NCBI RefSeq assembly: GCF_017353255.1
Contig: NZ_JAFMYU010000030.1
Span: 1 to 64,000 of the forward strand
DNA: 64,000 nt
From: Fibrella aquatilis
Lineage (GTDB): Bacteria > Bacteroidota > Bacteroidia > Cytophagales > Spirosomataceae
Direction of reading: 5' to 3'
In this document: positions 33,992-43,195 of the stretch, one piece after another
How the letters are laid out: each line of letters begins with the position of its first letter
Position numbering within the stretch: the stretch's first letter is position 1
The notes under the pieces: model-generated
The model's input: only the letters and a program-made list of their open reading frames with translations
What the model was told of the DNA's origin: nothing
Databases searched by the model: none
Made by a program: the position numbers and the translations under genes

Positions 33992-34789
33992 ATGAAAAAT
34001 CTACGCGAGGGTATCCGCGCCCGGTACCGCACGTACCAGCAACGCGATCCTGATCGCTACCCTAATTTCGAGTTTAATACCAACCGGGCCAACTACGAAC
34101 CCCTGCGCGAATCGTTCGAGGAAGAGTTTTACCGCGTCAGGGGCTACGACGCTAAAACACCCACCATCGCCATTCCCAGCACCAGTACACTGGCCCAACT
34201 GTTCACCGACGATAGCTATGTACCCAGCCGGAAAATCCTAAATACCTGCGAGTCGTATGCCGAGGGGCCTGTACAAGCTGACAATATCGTTGAAGCAGTT
34301 CATCAGGCCGGACCGCTACCATCGAATCCAAAGCCTGCGATCAACCAATGGCTTTTGGCTGCAATAGGTACGGTTGCCCTCGTTTCGCTGTGCATCATGG
34401 GGTGGCGCGCAGTATACCCCAAGCCAAGCGGGTTAGTTATAACCCGCCCAATTCATCGGAGTATCATCCCACGAGAAAATGTCATTGAAGGACGAGTTTT
34501 CAATGCAAAAACAGTTCGAATCGTACTACTTTCGGTCTCTTTTGATAGGTACTGGATCACTGAACCAATTCAAGTTAACGACAACGGGGTGTGGCAAATA
34601 GAAGAGATTATTGGCAGTCATCTCAAAACAGATATTGGTCAGACTTATCAACTTCGTGCTTTTGTAAATCTCAAAGAAGAATTTCCGCCAGGTGAAGTAT
34701 ATCCCTCATGGTCCGGGACATGGCCCGAAGCTGAACTGGCATCCAATGTGATTGATATAGTAAGGGGACCTGCCGTTAGGCAGTATTGA
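33992..34789 (+). CDS. Membrane protein of an unrecognised three-member family, copy 1
   Basis: A 265-residue protein that is not recognised. The N-terminal domain (residues 1-95) shows LREGIRARYRTYQQRDPDRYP, NTNRANYEPLRESFEEEF and IPSTSTLAQLF...ILNTC. A single helix follows at about 116-138 (NQWLLAAIGTVALVSLCIMG). The C-terminal part opens with SGLVITRP and ends AELASNVIDIVRGPAV, with beta character. The same order occurs in the next gene and in the protein at 44709-45554. By the positive-inside rule the N-terminal part is probably cytoplasmic. It is divergent from the papain/kelch gene. Confidence 0.75.
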   Translation: MKNLREGIRARYRTYQQRDPDRYPNFEFNTNRANYEPLRESFEEEFYRVRGYDAKTPTIAIPSTSTLAQLFTDDSYVPSRKILNTCESYAEGPVQADNIVEAVHQAGPLPSNPKPAINQWLLAAIGTVALVSLCIMGWRAVYPKPSGLVITRPIHRSIIPRENVIEGRVFNAKTVRIVLLSVSFDRYWITEPIQVNDNGVWQIEEIIGSHLKTDIGQTYQLRAFVNLKEEFPPGEVYPSWSGTWPEAELASNVIDIVRGPAVRQY

Positions 34790-34806
34790 TTTATCGTTGC
34801 CATTCT

Positions 34807-35634
34807 ATGCAACCGACAGATAAACCTATTACCAAAGTTGACATAAATGTGCTGCGGGAGGGTATCAAAAGCCAGTATGCCTGTTATCACGCACTCAACC
34901 GGGATAAATACCCAGCTTTTGTTTTCAATTCCAATCGAGCGAACTACGGGCCACTCAGAGTCTCATTTGAAGAAGAGTTCTTTGAGAAGCGACAAATAGA
35001 CCGGAGAAACAATTACTTGCATATCCCCAGTGTAAACACCTTCGCCCAACTCTTCTCTAATGATAAGTATATACCCAGTAGAAAAATCTCCAATACGTGC
35101 CGCTTATATTTTCAAACAGCCCCAGAATTAATTATAAACGGGGCCGCACCAACGGCAAAGAGGCTATGTCATAAACAGGCTCAACTCAAACCGATTACGG
35201 TCGGTATTATAACTTTTATCTGCCTGCTGATTGCTTACTGGCTGTTAAAGTCAATTGCATACGCAAGTGATCTTGTAGTACTTAGCCCTATTAGTGGACA
35301 AGTAGTACCCCGGCTTCCTCTTATTGAAGGCAGGGCAACCAATACCAATGTTGTTTTTGTTGTTGTACACCGCGTTGGCGAAGGTGAATTGTTTTATGTC
35401 CAAGACCCTGCTGCCGTACAGACTAACGGAACTTGGCAAACAACTGCTTACGTGGGGGTAGCTGATCACCGCAGCGATGGTGCCGCTTTTGAAATTCGTG
35501 CCTTTGTGCGGCCCGGCGGGTCTTACAAAGAATTGTACAATGAAAAGCAGCGGTATGTTTACGATTCATGGCCTGAAACAGCCGAAGCGGCAACTGAGCC
35601 GATCATTGTGGTTCGGGGGCCGAAGCAGAGATAG
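34807..35634 (+). CDS. Membrane protein of an unrecognised three-member family, copy 2
   Basis: A 275-residue protein from the ATG at 34807, related to the gene just upstream (17 bp gap), so the pair is a tandem duplication. The same signatures are present: VLREGIKSQYACYHALNRDKYP, NSNRANYGPLRVSFEEEFF, then INGAAPTAKR before a helix (TVGIITFICLLIAYWLL). The extracytoplasmic domain has SDLVVLSPISGQVVPRLPLIEGRA and ends ATEPIIVVRGP. The frame is open 7 codons further upstream. Function unknown. Confidence 0.75.
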   Translation: MQPTDKPITKVDINVLREGIKSQYACYHALNRDKYPAFVFNSNRANYGPLRVSFEEEFFEKRQIDRRNNYLHIPSVNTFAQLFSNDKYIPSRKISNTCRLYFQTAPELIINGAAPTAKRLCHKQAQLKPITVGIITFICLLIAYWLLKSIAYASDLVVLSPISGQVVPRLPLIEGRATNTNVVFVVVHRVGEGELFYVQDPAAVQTNGTWQTTAYVGVADHRSDGAAFEIRAFVRPGGSYKELYNEKQRYVYDSWPETAEAATEPIIVVRGPKQR

Positions 35635-35663
35635 GTGGAACTTAGCTGGGTTTGGTGTATACT

Positions 35664-35725
35664 GTTCAATGTTTAAAGTTGCCTTATTTCGACATAGCGC
35701 GAAGCAACTTTGAACGTTGGACATT
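35664..35725. repeat. Imperfect inverted repeat (GTTGCTTCGC family)
   Basis: GTTCAATGTTTAAAGTTGC (35664-35682) pairs imperfectly with GCAACTTTGAACGTTGGAC (35703-35721). The loop contains GCGCGAAGC. It follows the tandem membrane-protein genes and is a degenerate member of the family at 57936-58029. Confidence 0.65.
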
Positions 35726-35814
35726 AGCCGTTAAACCCCTCCATTTTTGGCCCCATTCTTGTATCCCAACGGGAAAGATTGTTATTTTGCGGGCTAAATT
35801 CGTGTAGAACCGAG

Positions 35815-37926
35815 ATGTCATTAATTAACAAAATCCGTGAACGCTCGGGGTTAGCCGTCGGCGTAATTGCCGTCAGTTTGATCCTGTTTATCGTAGGTAG
35901 CGACTTGTTGGGAGGTCGGAGAGCACTCTTCGGCGGCAACAGTCAGGAGGTGGGAGAGATTGATGGGAAAACCATTGATAATCAGGATTTTCAGGCCAAA
36001 GTAGACCAGGCCCGGCAGCAGTATCAGCAGCAGGCTGGCCGCGCTCCCAGCGAGCAGGAGATGGGTCAGATTCGCGATCAGGCCTGGAATGAATTCATCT
36101 ACGAAATCGCTTACCAGAAAGAATTCGACAAACTCGGCCTGACCGTTTCGAACGACGAACTGGTCGACATGGTGCAGGGCGAAAATATCAGCCCGGAGGT
36201 GCGCCGCAGCTTTACCAACGCCGCCGGTGTGTTCGATAAAGCGCAGATTCTGACGTTTTTGAAGGGCCTCAACAGCCGCCCCGTGGAAGAAAAAGTGCAG
36301 TGGGCCAATTTCGAGCAGGGCCTGAGCACCAGCCGCCTCCGCGAGAAATACGCCAACTTGATCCGGCTGTCGTCATTCGTGACCACCGCCGAAGCCCAGC
36401 GCGAGTACACGGCGCAGAACACCAAGGCCGACGTGAAGTTCCTGTACGTGCCGTTCCAGTCGGTGAACGACACGACCGTGAAAGTGACGGATTCGGAACT
36501 GGAGAGCTACCTCAGCAGCCACAAAGACGAATACCCCGGTGCCGACAGCCGCACTATTCAGTACGTGACGTTTGCCGTGAACCCCTCGAAAGAAGACAGC
36601 GCGTCGTTATATAACGAGATCAAGACGCTGGCCCGTGGGCTAGGTGCCGCAAAGAACGATTCGACGTTTGCCCGGCAGAACTCCGACGAGCAGGTGCCCC
36701 TCTACCAAACGGCCGGTCAGATGCCGGAGCAACTCCGCGCGGCCATCCCCACGTTCTCGCCGGGTGGTGTGTATGGCCCTTTCCGCGAAAAGAACACCTA
36801 CTTCATCTACAAATACGGCGGTACCAAGCGCGACACGAGCTTCACGGCCCGCGCCAGCCACATCCTGATCAACGCGCCCAAAACGGCATCTGATTCGGTG
36901 AAAGCACAGGCCCGCCGCCGCGCCGAAGGTATCTTGAAGCAAATTCAGGGTGGCGCGTCATTTGAGGCACTGGCACAGACCAACAGCGACGACGGTTCGC
37001 GCGATTTGGGTGGTGATTTGGGTTACTTCAGGAATGACCACCGCATGGTGAAGCCGTTTGAAGAAGCTGTGTTTGGTCAAAGCAACGCCGGGCTGATTCC
37101 ACGGTTGATTGAAACAGACTATGGTTATCACATTATCAAGGTGACCGAACCAAAGACGAACTTGCTCTACCGCGTGGCGGGCATTGGCAAAACCATTACC
37201 CCCAGCGAAGCCACCACTAACGAAGCCTACCAGAAGGCAAGTCAGTTTGCCGCCAACAGTCGCAGCAAAGAAGCGTTTGACGATAACGCCAAGAAAGACC
37301 GCCTTGTAGTAGCCAACGCCGAGCGGATTCCGGAAACGGCCAGTAGCGTTAACGCTCTCACCGATGCCCGCCAGATTGTGCGTTGGGCGTTCGATAGCAA
37401 GACGGACCTGAACGCCGTATCGGAACCGTATCAGGTGGGTGAACAATATGTAGTGGCTGTGCTAACGGGTAAAACGAATAAAGACAAGGTAAGCGTTGAA
37501 GACTACCGCCCCGAACTAACCGCCAAAGTGCGCAACCAGAAAAAGGCCGATCAGATTCTGGCTAAACTGGGCAACGCAAGCGGTACGCTGGAAGCCATTG
37601 CCCAGAAATACGGTGCCGGTGCCATTGTTGAAACCGCCGACGACATCAATCTGTCAACGGGCTTCCTGCGTAGCGCCGGGGTTGACCCAGTGGCCCTGGG
37701 CAAAACGTTTGGCTTGAAGCCCGGCAAACGCTCAAAACCATTTGCTGGTGAAAGCGGTGTGCTGATGGTAGAGCCTACCCGCATTACGCCCGCGCCAAAC
37801 GTGGCCGACTACGCCATGTACCGCAACATGATTGAGCAGAATAGCTTCCAGCGCTCACAGTTCTACGCCAACGAAGCCATCCGCGACGCAGCCAAGATTG
37901 AAGACAACCGCGCCAAGTTTTACTAG
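35815..37926 (+). CDS. PpiD-like periplasmic peptidyl-prolyl isomerase / chaperone
   Basis: A 703-residue protein with one N-terminal anchor helix (GLAVGVIAVSLILFIVGSDLL) and a periplasmic body. The SurA_N-like helical domain is at about 50-200. A parvulin-type rotamase domain follows in the middle (ASHILINAPKTASDSVKAQARRRAEGIL, DLGGDLGYFRNDHRMVKPFEEAVF, then YGYHIIKVTE), with a second degenerate rotamase-like part nearer the C-terminus. It resembles SurA/PpiD chaperones that help outer-membrane proteins fold. The start at 35815 opens into the anchor; the frame is open to 35779. Confidence 0.92.
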   Translation: MSLINKIRERSGLAVGVIAVSLILFIVGSDLLGGRRALFGGNSQEVGEIDGKTIDNQDFQAKVDQARQQYQQQAGRAPSEQEMGQIRDQAWNEFIYEIAYQKEFDKLGLTVSNDELVDMVQGENISPEVRRSFTNAAGVFDKAQILTFLKGLNSRPVEEKVQWANFEQGLSTSRLREKYANLIRLSSFVTTAEAQREYTAQNTKADVKFLYVPFQSVNDTTVKVTDSELESYLSSHKDEYPGADSRTIQYVTFAVNPSKEDSASLYNEIKTLARGLGAAKNDSTFARQNSDEQVPLYQTAGQMPEQLRAAIPTFSPGGVYGPFREKNTYFIYKYGGTKRDTSFTARASHILINAPKTASDSVKAQARRRAEGILKQIQGGASFEALAQTNSDDGSRDLGGDLGYFRNDHRMVKPFEEAVFGQSNAGLIPRLIETDYGYHIIKVTEPKTNLLYRVAGIGKTITPSEATTNEAYQKASQFAANSRSKEAFDDNAKKDRLVVANAERIPETASSVNALTDARQIVRWAFDSKTDLNAVSEPYQVGEQYVVAVLTGKTNKDKVSVEDYRPELTAKVRNQKKADQILAKLGNASGTLEAIAQKYGAGAIVETADDINLSTGFLRSAGVDPVALGKTFGLKPGKRSKPFAGESGVLMVEPTRITPAPNVADYAMYRNMIEQNSFQRSQFYANEAIRDAAKIEDNRAKFY

Positions 37927-37952
37927 TTGTCTTTGCTTAACTGATTACACAA

Positions 37953-37987
37953 AAAGGCCCTGCTGAGATCAGCAGGGCCTTTTTTTT
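37953..37987. terminator. Rho-independent terminator of the PpiD gene
   Basis: AAAGGCCCTGCTGA pairs with TCAGCAGGGCCTTT, followed by a T-run ending at 37987. It is 26 bp downstream of the PpiD stop and is strong on the plus strand. Confidence 0.9.
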
Positions 37988-38020
37988 AAACCTATAAGGT
38001 TCTGAAAGCCTTGTAGGTTT
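37988..38020. terminator. Hairpin of the AAACCTATAAGG family
   Basis: AAACCTATAAGG (37988-37999) pairs with CCTTGTAGGTTT (38009-38020), with one G-U wobble and the loop TTCTGAAAG. It overlaps the end of the leftward oxidoreductase gene (stop 38019) and is the second terminator in a row with 37953-37987. Confidence 0.7.
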
Positions 38021-39680
38021 AATTCTCCGCCAGATACTTATGGACAAAGCTAACGGCCATGGCACCTTCGCCCACAGCCGAGGCGACGCGGGCCATGGCA
38101 CCGGAGCGGACATCGCCCGCTGCGAAGATGCCAGGACTGCACGTTTCGAGCGAAAACGGCTCACGCGACTGCTTCCAGATGTCGCGGTAGTGCGCGTTGT
38201 TAATGAGGTCGCGGCCGGTTTGGATGAATCCCTTGCCGTCGCGGATGATGTCCATCTCGATCCAGTCGGTGAGGGGTTTGGCTCCGATGAAGATAAATAC
38301 GCCCCCGGCTTCGGCCTCGCGGCGCTCGTGGGTGTTCAGGTCTTCGAGCACAACGGCGGTCAGCTTATCGTCGCCTTTGCCTTCCACAATTTCGGTGCAG
38401 GGCAGCAGGTGAATGTTGGGGGTCTTGTCGATCTGGTCGATCAGGTATTGCGACATGGTGTCGGACAGGCTCTGACGGCGGATGCAGATGAAGACGTCGG
38501 AGGCGGTGCGCGAGAGGTACATGGCCCCCTGCCCCGCCGAATTGCCCCCACCCACAATGTAGACCGGCTGCCCTTTGAAGGCGTAGGCCTCAGTAGTGGC
38601 CGCGCCATAGTAAACGCCCGCGCCGGTAAACTTGTCGAGGCTTTCGTTCTCCAGTTGCCGGTACGACACCCCCGTACTGAGCAGAATGGCCCGCGTTAAC
38701 ACCTCGCTACCGTCGGCCATTTTAATGCGCTTATACTGTCCCTCCGACCTTATTTCGGCCACTTCCTGCGGCACCAGAAACTCCACGTTAAATCGTTTCG
38801 CCTGCGAAATAGCCCGTTGCGTCAGTTCAGCACCGCTGAGGCCGTTGGGAAAACCAAGGTAGTTTTCGATCCGCGAACTCGTACCCGCCTGCCCACCCGG
38901 CCCCCGCTTATCGATCAAAATAGTACGCAACCCCTCCGACCCGCCATAGACCGCCGCCGCCAGACCGGCAGGGCCCGCCCCAATGATGGCCAGATCATAC
39001 AGAGCACCTTCGGCTCTGGAACTGAGGCCCAGTTTTTCACCCAGTTCCTGAATGCTGGGGTGCGCCAGAGCGGTGCCATCGGCCAGCAGCGCAACGGGCA
39101 GGTCGGTGGTGGTGAGGCCGTGGGTATCAAGCAGTGATTTGGCGCGGTCGTCGGTCTCAACGTTGAGCCATCGGTAAGGAAACAGATTGCCCGCCAGGAA
39201 GTCTTTCAATTCGTGCGAATCGCGGGAGAACTGGTAGCCAATGAGTGTTAAACCTTCGTAATCAGGCTCGTAGTGTTGTTTCCAGTCCTCAAGCAGGCCG
39301 TCTAGGGCGGGGAATAATTTTTCGGCAGGTGGGTCCCAGGGCTTGCTGATATAGTAGTCGAGTTGCACTTCGTTGATGGCCCGTACCGCCGCATCGGTAT
39401 CTGAGTAGGCCGTGAGCAGGGCTTTTTTAGCACCCGGAAACACCTTGCGGGCTTCTTTCAGAAACTCGACACCCAGCATATCGGGCATCCGCTGATCGGA
39501 CAAAAACAGGGCGACAGTCTCCCCCTTTTTCTTCAAATCAGTTAGCGACCCCAGCGCCTCGTTGGCCGACGACGTGGTCAGGATTCGGTAGTCTTTACGG
39601 TACTGCGACCGCAGATCACGACGCAGCGCCTCCAGCACCTGCTCGTCGTCGTCAATGGCTAAAATGATGGGTAGCTTCAT
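38019..39680 (-). CDS. Response regulator fused to a thioredoxin reductase-like flavoprotein
   Basis: A 553-residue protein with three parts. Residues 1-130 are a receiver domain (LAIDDDEQVLEAL; phospho-acceptor Asp at 62 in LSDQRMPD). Residues 140-215 look glutaredoxin-like (GLTLIGYQFSRDSHELKDFL). The rest is a thioredoxin reductase fold: FAD motif IIGAGPAGLAAAVYGG, NADPH motif YIVGGGNSAGQGAMYLSR and FAAGDVRSGAMARVASAVGEG. The usual redox CxxC of thioredoxin reductase is missing: GVYYGAATTEAYAFKG stands where the CATC motif should be. The electron acceptor is therefore unknown. Its kinase partner lies immediately upstream. Confidence 0.92.
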   Translation of the reverse strand: MKLPIILAIDDDEQVLEALRRDLRSQYRKDYRILTTSSANEALGSLTDLKKKGETVALFLSDQRMPDMLGVEFLKEARKVFPGAKKALLTAYSDTDAAVRAINEVQLDYYISKPWDPPAEKLFPALDGLLEDWKQHYEPDYEGLTLIGYQFSRDSHELKDFLAGNLFPYRWLNVETDDRAKSLLDTHGLTTTDLPVALLADGTALAHPSIQELGEKLGLSSRAEGALYDLAIIGAGPAGLAAAVYGGSEGLRTILIDKRGPGGQAGTSSRIENYLGFPNGLSGAELTQRAISQAKRFNVEFLVPQEVAEIRSEGQYKRIKMADGSEVLTRAILLSTGVSYRQLENESLDKFTGAGVYYGAATTEAYAFKGQPVYIVGGGNSAGQGAMYLSRTASDVFICIRRQSLSDTMSQYLIDQIDKTPNIHLLPCTEIVEGKGDDKLTAVVLEDLNTHERREAEAGGVFIFIGAKPLTDWIEMDIIRDGKGFIQTGRDLINNAHYRDIWKQSREPFSLETCSPGIFAAGDVRSGAMARVASAVGEGAMAVSFVHKYLAEN

Positions 39681-39705
39681 GATTGAATTGTGAATGAGCT
39701 TACCT

Positions 39706-39762
39706 AATTAGTGAATGAGTGATTGAACGAATTAGGTACGCTCAATCACTCATTCACTAATT
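39706..39762. repeat. 21-bp perfect inverted repeat
   Basis: AATTAGTGAATGAGTGATTGA (39706-39726) pairs perfectly with 39742-39762 over a 15-base loop. It lies between the two regulator genes and overlaps the last codons of the histidine kinase, which are encoded inside the right arm. It may limit transcription between the kinase and the oxidoreductase gene. Confidence 0.85.
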
Positions 39763-41129
39763 GGTACGCAGATCGTGAACGTGGTTTCGCCGGGTTTGGA
39801 GGCTAGTTTGATGCTGCCGTTGTGATGGCGGACAACACCCTGCACAATATCGAGGCCCAGGCCAGAACCCTTGCCGATGCCTTTGGTGGTGAAAAACGGC
39901 TCGAAAATCTTTTTCTGAATGTCGTCGGGAATGCCCGCACCGTTGTCGGTGAAGGTGGTATAGACGAACTGATCGCGCTCTACGTAACTACGAATGGTGA
40001 GGGTACCCCCCGAGTCGGGAGCTGCGTCGATGGCGTTGTCGATGAGGTTGGTCCAAACCTGATTCAACTCACCCGGCCAGCCCTGGATGGTGGGTAAATC
40101 GTCTGGGATGTCTACGGTAACAGTCACGTTTTTCGACCGAATCTTGTGCCCCAGTAACGTAACCGTGCTGCGTATGCCGTCGGCTAGGGCTACCGCTTCG
40201 CGACCACCACCCCGGTCCATATGGGTGTATGATTTGATAGACGACACCAGCGTGGCCATCCGGCCAGAGGCCTCGCCAATGTCGACAACCAACTTTTCGG
40301 TCACCAGGTTGTTGTTTACCCAACCCAGCACCCCCGCTATGTTTTCGGGGCCTACCTGTTCAAGAATAAAGTCCAGATCGGCATCCGTAAAGCGAAACTC
40401 GGCCAGCGAATTGGCCAAATCAGGGCCATCTGGCACACGTTGGTCATCGAGCCAGTCGGTCAGATCGTCTTCCAGGCCGCTGCGTTCCAGCATAGTGAGG
40501 GGCGCGGTCTTGTTGTCGAGTTTTTCAAACAGCCATTCGTTCACCACGTCGGTTTGTTCGTCGGTCAGGTTCATGTGCATGATAGCCTTGAACCGTTCGG
40601 GCGTGGCCCGCATGTGGGTACGCAGGGCATCGGCATTACGCACAATGGCCGAAACGGGGTTGTTCAGTTCATGCGCCAACCCCGCCGACAGCCGCCCCAA
40701 CGACGCCAGTTTTTCTTCCTGCTGCGCCTGTTGGGTGAAGTTGCGTACGCGGTCGGTCATTTGCTGCACCAGGGTTGCAGTGAGTTCATAGCAGGTAGTG
40801 GCCATTTCGCGGAGGTGGTCGCGGTGCAACTCCAGCATCCGTGCGTCGGTGTCAACCGTGACTACCTGTACGCCTTCGGTAAGCCGTGAAAAAGGCAGCA
40901 CTCCCGTAATGGCCGGGGCGGTGTAATGTAGCAGTTCGTCTGGCTCCGCGCCAATGGTCATCTCACCCGCCAGCAACAGCCGCAGGTGATCAATGGAATC
41001 GCCTGGTCTGTGCAGCACATACCCAGCGGCGTACTGTTGCTCGTCGGCATGGTCCAATAGCCACCGCAATTGCTCGTCGGGGACAAGCTCAAAACCAGGA
41101 AAAGCCTTTAGATCGGTTACGTTGGCCAT
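39750..41129 (-). CDS. Histidine kinase with an N-terminal cNMP-binding domain
   Basis: A soluble kinase of 459 residues. The N-terminal cNMP-binding-like beta-roll ([44 protein letters not shown]) is followed by a coiled coil, a HisKA motif ([23 protein letters not shown]), and a HATPase domain ([34 protein letters not shown]). The usual transmembrane sensor is absent. It directly precedes the REC-thioredoxin reductase-like gene (69 bp) and probably phosphorylates it. Such pairs are found in other bacteria, but the signal is unknown. Confidence 0.93.
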   Translation of the reverse strand: MANVTDLKAFPGFELVPDEQLRWLLDHADEQQYAAGYVLHRPGDSIDHLRLLLAGEMTIGAEPDELLHYTAPAITGVLPFSRLTEGVQVVTVDTDARMLELHRDHLREMATTCYELTATLVQQMTDRVRNFTQQAQQEEKLASLGRLSAGLAHELNNPVSAIVRNADALRTHMRATPERFKAIMHMNLTDEQTDVVNEWLFEKLDNKTAPLTMLERSGLEDDLTDWLDDQRVPDGPDLANSLAEFRFTDADLDFILEQVGPENIAGVLGWVNNNLVTEKLVVDIGEASGRMATLVSSIKSYTHMDRGGGREAVALADGIRSTVTLLGHKIRSKNVTVTVDIPDDLPTIQGWPGELNQVWTNLIDNAIDAAPDSGGTLTIRSYVERDQFVYTTFTDNGAGIPDDIQKKIFEPFFTTKGIGKGSGLGLDIVQGVVRHHNGSIKLASKPGETTFTICVPISE

Positions 41130-41320
41130 AGTAGTCTGGATACTGATATCGAAAAAACAGCGGGGTGTGGTAATGCCACTTACTGCCTAACACGTTAAAA
41201 CCAGCCGTGGTTAGCAACGTGCGTCTAAATTATGGCTAACAAACCAGTTTGGACGCCTATTTGCTGCAACTGACGCAAGGGAAGCATTTAGGGAACGGCA
41301 ACAGAATAGCGGTAACTACC

Positions 41321-41351
41321 TATGGAGCTAGCCGTCTGGTCCTTACCTTTG
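41321..41351 (+). promoter_or_regulatory. Bacteroidota-type promoter of the DUF1800 gene
   Basis: TACCTTTG at 41344-41351 fits the -7 consensus TANNTTTG. TATG at 41321-41324 is one base off the -33 TTTG with a 19-bp spacer. The transcript would start near 41358, about 47 bases before the ATG. Confidence 0.4.
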
Positions 41352-41404
41352 TTATGCAGCCTTTCTTTGTCCACTAGACTGAGCTGCGGCTCTGCGCTTG
41401 CGCT

Positions 41405-43051
41405 ATGCCTTTTTTAGATCCATATACGCCGGTGCTCGACACCCGCGCGGCGGCCCATTTACTGCGTCGGGCCACCATTGGGCCAACCAAGGCCGAGATC
41501 ACATCGTTTACGGGGCTGACCGCCGCCCAGGCCGTCCAAAACCTGCTCAACAACGCCGTTGCCACGCCCCCACCGCCCGTAGAGCTGGATGAAACAGCCC
41601 CCAACCCCGGGCAAACGTTTCTGGACAAGCCTTTCAATGGCGACCGTAACTTTCAGTTTGGCCAGTTCGTCAAATACTGGTGGATGGGCATCATGACCGC
41701 ACAAACCGCCCCCCCTGCGCTGCTTGATAAGCTCACGCTCTTCTGGCAGAATCATTTCGTTACGGCCCGCGAAGTGGTGGACGACTACCGGTTTGTGGAC
41801 CGCTACCTGCGGCTGCTGCGGGCCAATGCACTGGGCAATTTCCGCACGCTGGTGACGGCCGTTACCAAAGACCCGGCCATGCTCCGGTACCTCAACGGCA
41901 ACGAAAATGAAGCCACCAAACCCAATGAAAACTATGCCCGCGAACTCCAGGAGCTATTTACCTGCGGCGCGTTCGACCCGGCGGGCAACAAAAACTACAC
42001 CGAAGACGACGTGAAAACCGCCGCCCGCGTGCTCACCGGCTGGCAGTATACCAACTACTGGACCGTGGGGTCTACTTCATTTCAGACCATCTTCGTACCG
42101 GCCAACCACGACAGCACCGCCAAGACGTTTTCGGCCAAATACAACAACACTGTCATTGCGGGCCGCACGGGTGCCACGGCGGGCGACCTGGAACTGGCCG
42201 ACTTGGTGACCATGCTACTGAACCACCCCCAGACCGCCAAATTCATCTGCCGGAAGCTCTACCGCTGGTATGTGAATCCCAACGTGACGCCTACCATCGA
42301 GACCAACATCATTGAACCACTGGCCGTGTTCTTTGCCTCGCCGGGTAACAACTGGGCCATTCAGCCGGTAGTGGTGAAGCTGCTCAACAGCCAGGCGTTT
42401 TTCGACGAAGCCAACCGGGGGGCCATTGTAAAGTCGCCTGCCGAACTGCTGCTGGGGTCGGTCCGCTTTTTCAATCAGCCCGTGCCCAACATGACCACCG
42501 ACTATGTGGCGTTTCGGCGGTTGTTCGAGTTTTTGCTGTGGCGGATGCAGAACCTGCAAATGAACATCCTCGACCAGCCAACGGTCTTTGGCTACGAGCC
42601 GTATTTCCAGACGGGCTACACCAAAAACTGGATGAACACCACCACCGTAGCTATGCGCAACGACTTCACCGACGCGCTTATCTGGCGGTGGTATGAGGTA
42701 AAGCCCGGCTATAACCTGGGCATCGACGTACTGGCCTGGGCCACGTCGCTGCAACCCGATTTCGCCAACGTGAAATCGGCCACTAACCCCACTGGCACCG
42801 ACCCTATTTCGTGCGTGCAGGTGCTGGACGCTTTCCTGCTTAACCTGTTCGCTACCAGCCTGTTCCAGTCGCAAAAAGACTTCCTCATTGACAAAATCAT
42901 GATGGAAGAAATACCCCGCACGTCGTGGAATTTCGAGTGGAACGCCTACCGCTCTGACCCCACCAACTCATACCGCCGCAACGTACCTACCTGGCGGCTC
43001 CAAAACCTAATGCGCTACCTCCTCCGCATGGCGGAGTATCATGTGTTCTGA
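41405..43051 (+). CDS. DUF1800 protein
   Basis: A 548-residue protein of the DUF1800 family. The conserved opening AAHLLRRATIGPTKAEI is near the N-terminus, and the ELQELFTCGAFDPAGNKNYTEDDVKTAARVLTGW pattern sits in the middle. DUF1800 proteins are usually encoded directly before a DUF1501 protein, as here, and form an exported pair of unknown chemistry. No standard Sec signal is visible at the start. Confidence 0.92.
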   Translation: MPFLDPYTPVLDTRAAAHLLRRATIGPTKAEITSFTGLTAAQAVQNLLNNAVATPPPPVELDETAPNPGQTFLDKPFNGDRNFQFGQFVKYWWMGIMTAQTAPPALLDKLTLFWQNHFVTAREVVDDYRFVDRYLRLLRANALGNFRTLVTAVTKDPAMLRYLNGNENEATKPNENYARELQELFTCGAFDPAGNKNYTEDDVKTAARVLTGWQYTNYWTVGSTSFQTIFVPANHDSTAKTFSAKYNNTVIAGRTGATAGDLELADLVTMLLNHPQTAKFICRKLYRWYVNPNVTPTIETNIIEPLAVFFASPGNNWAIQPVVVKLLNSQAFFDEANRGAIVKSPAELLLGSVRFFNQPVPNMTTDYVAFRRLFEFLLWRMQNLQMNILDQPTVFGYEPYFQTGYTKNWMNTTTVAMRNDFTDALIWRWYEVKPGYNLGIDVLAWATSLQPDFANVKSATNPTGTDPISCVQVLDAFLLNLFATSLFQSQKDFLIDKIMMEEIPRTSWNFEWNAYRSDPTNSYRRNVPTWRLQNLMRYLLRMAEYHVF

Positions 43052-43195
43052 TTTGCGATGTACGAGCGGTCCGCCGCCGCGGTTACGAATTACGATTTGA
43101 ACTGATGCCAGCGTATTGATGACGCGTCAACCCAGATCGTAGATCAGTAAGCGTCAGCGTAAATCGTACATCGTAATTCGTAAATCGTAAATACT
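43052..43195. repeat. Imperfect inverted repeat of ATTACGATGTACG words
   Basis: The left part (GATTTGCGATGTACGA, then TTACGAATTACGATTT at 43083-43098) and the right part (AAATCGTACATCGTAATTCG, 43160-43179) are loosely complementary. It separates the DUF1800 and DUF1501 genes. A single related arm occurs at 29452. Confidence 0.5.

Noticed and set aside
42215-42874. Open frame of 219 codons on the minus strand
   Set aside because: It is opposite the DUF1800 gene and has no recognisable features.
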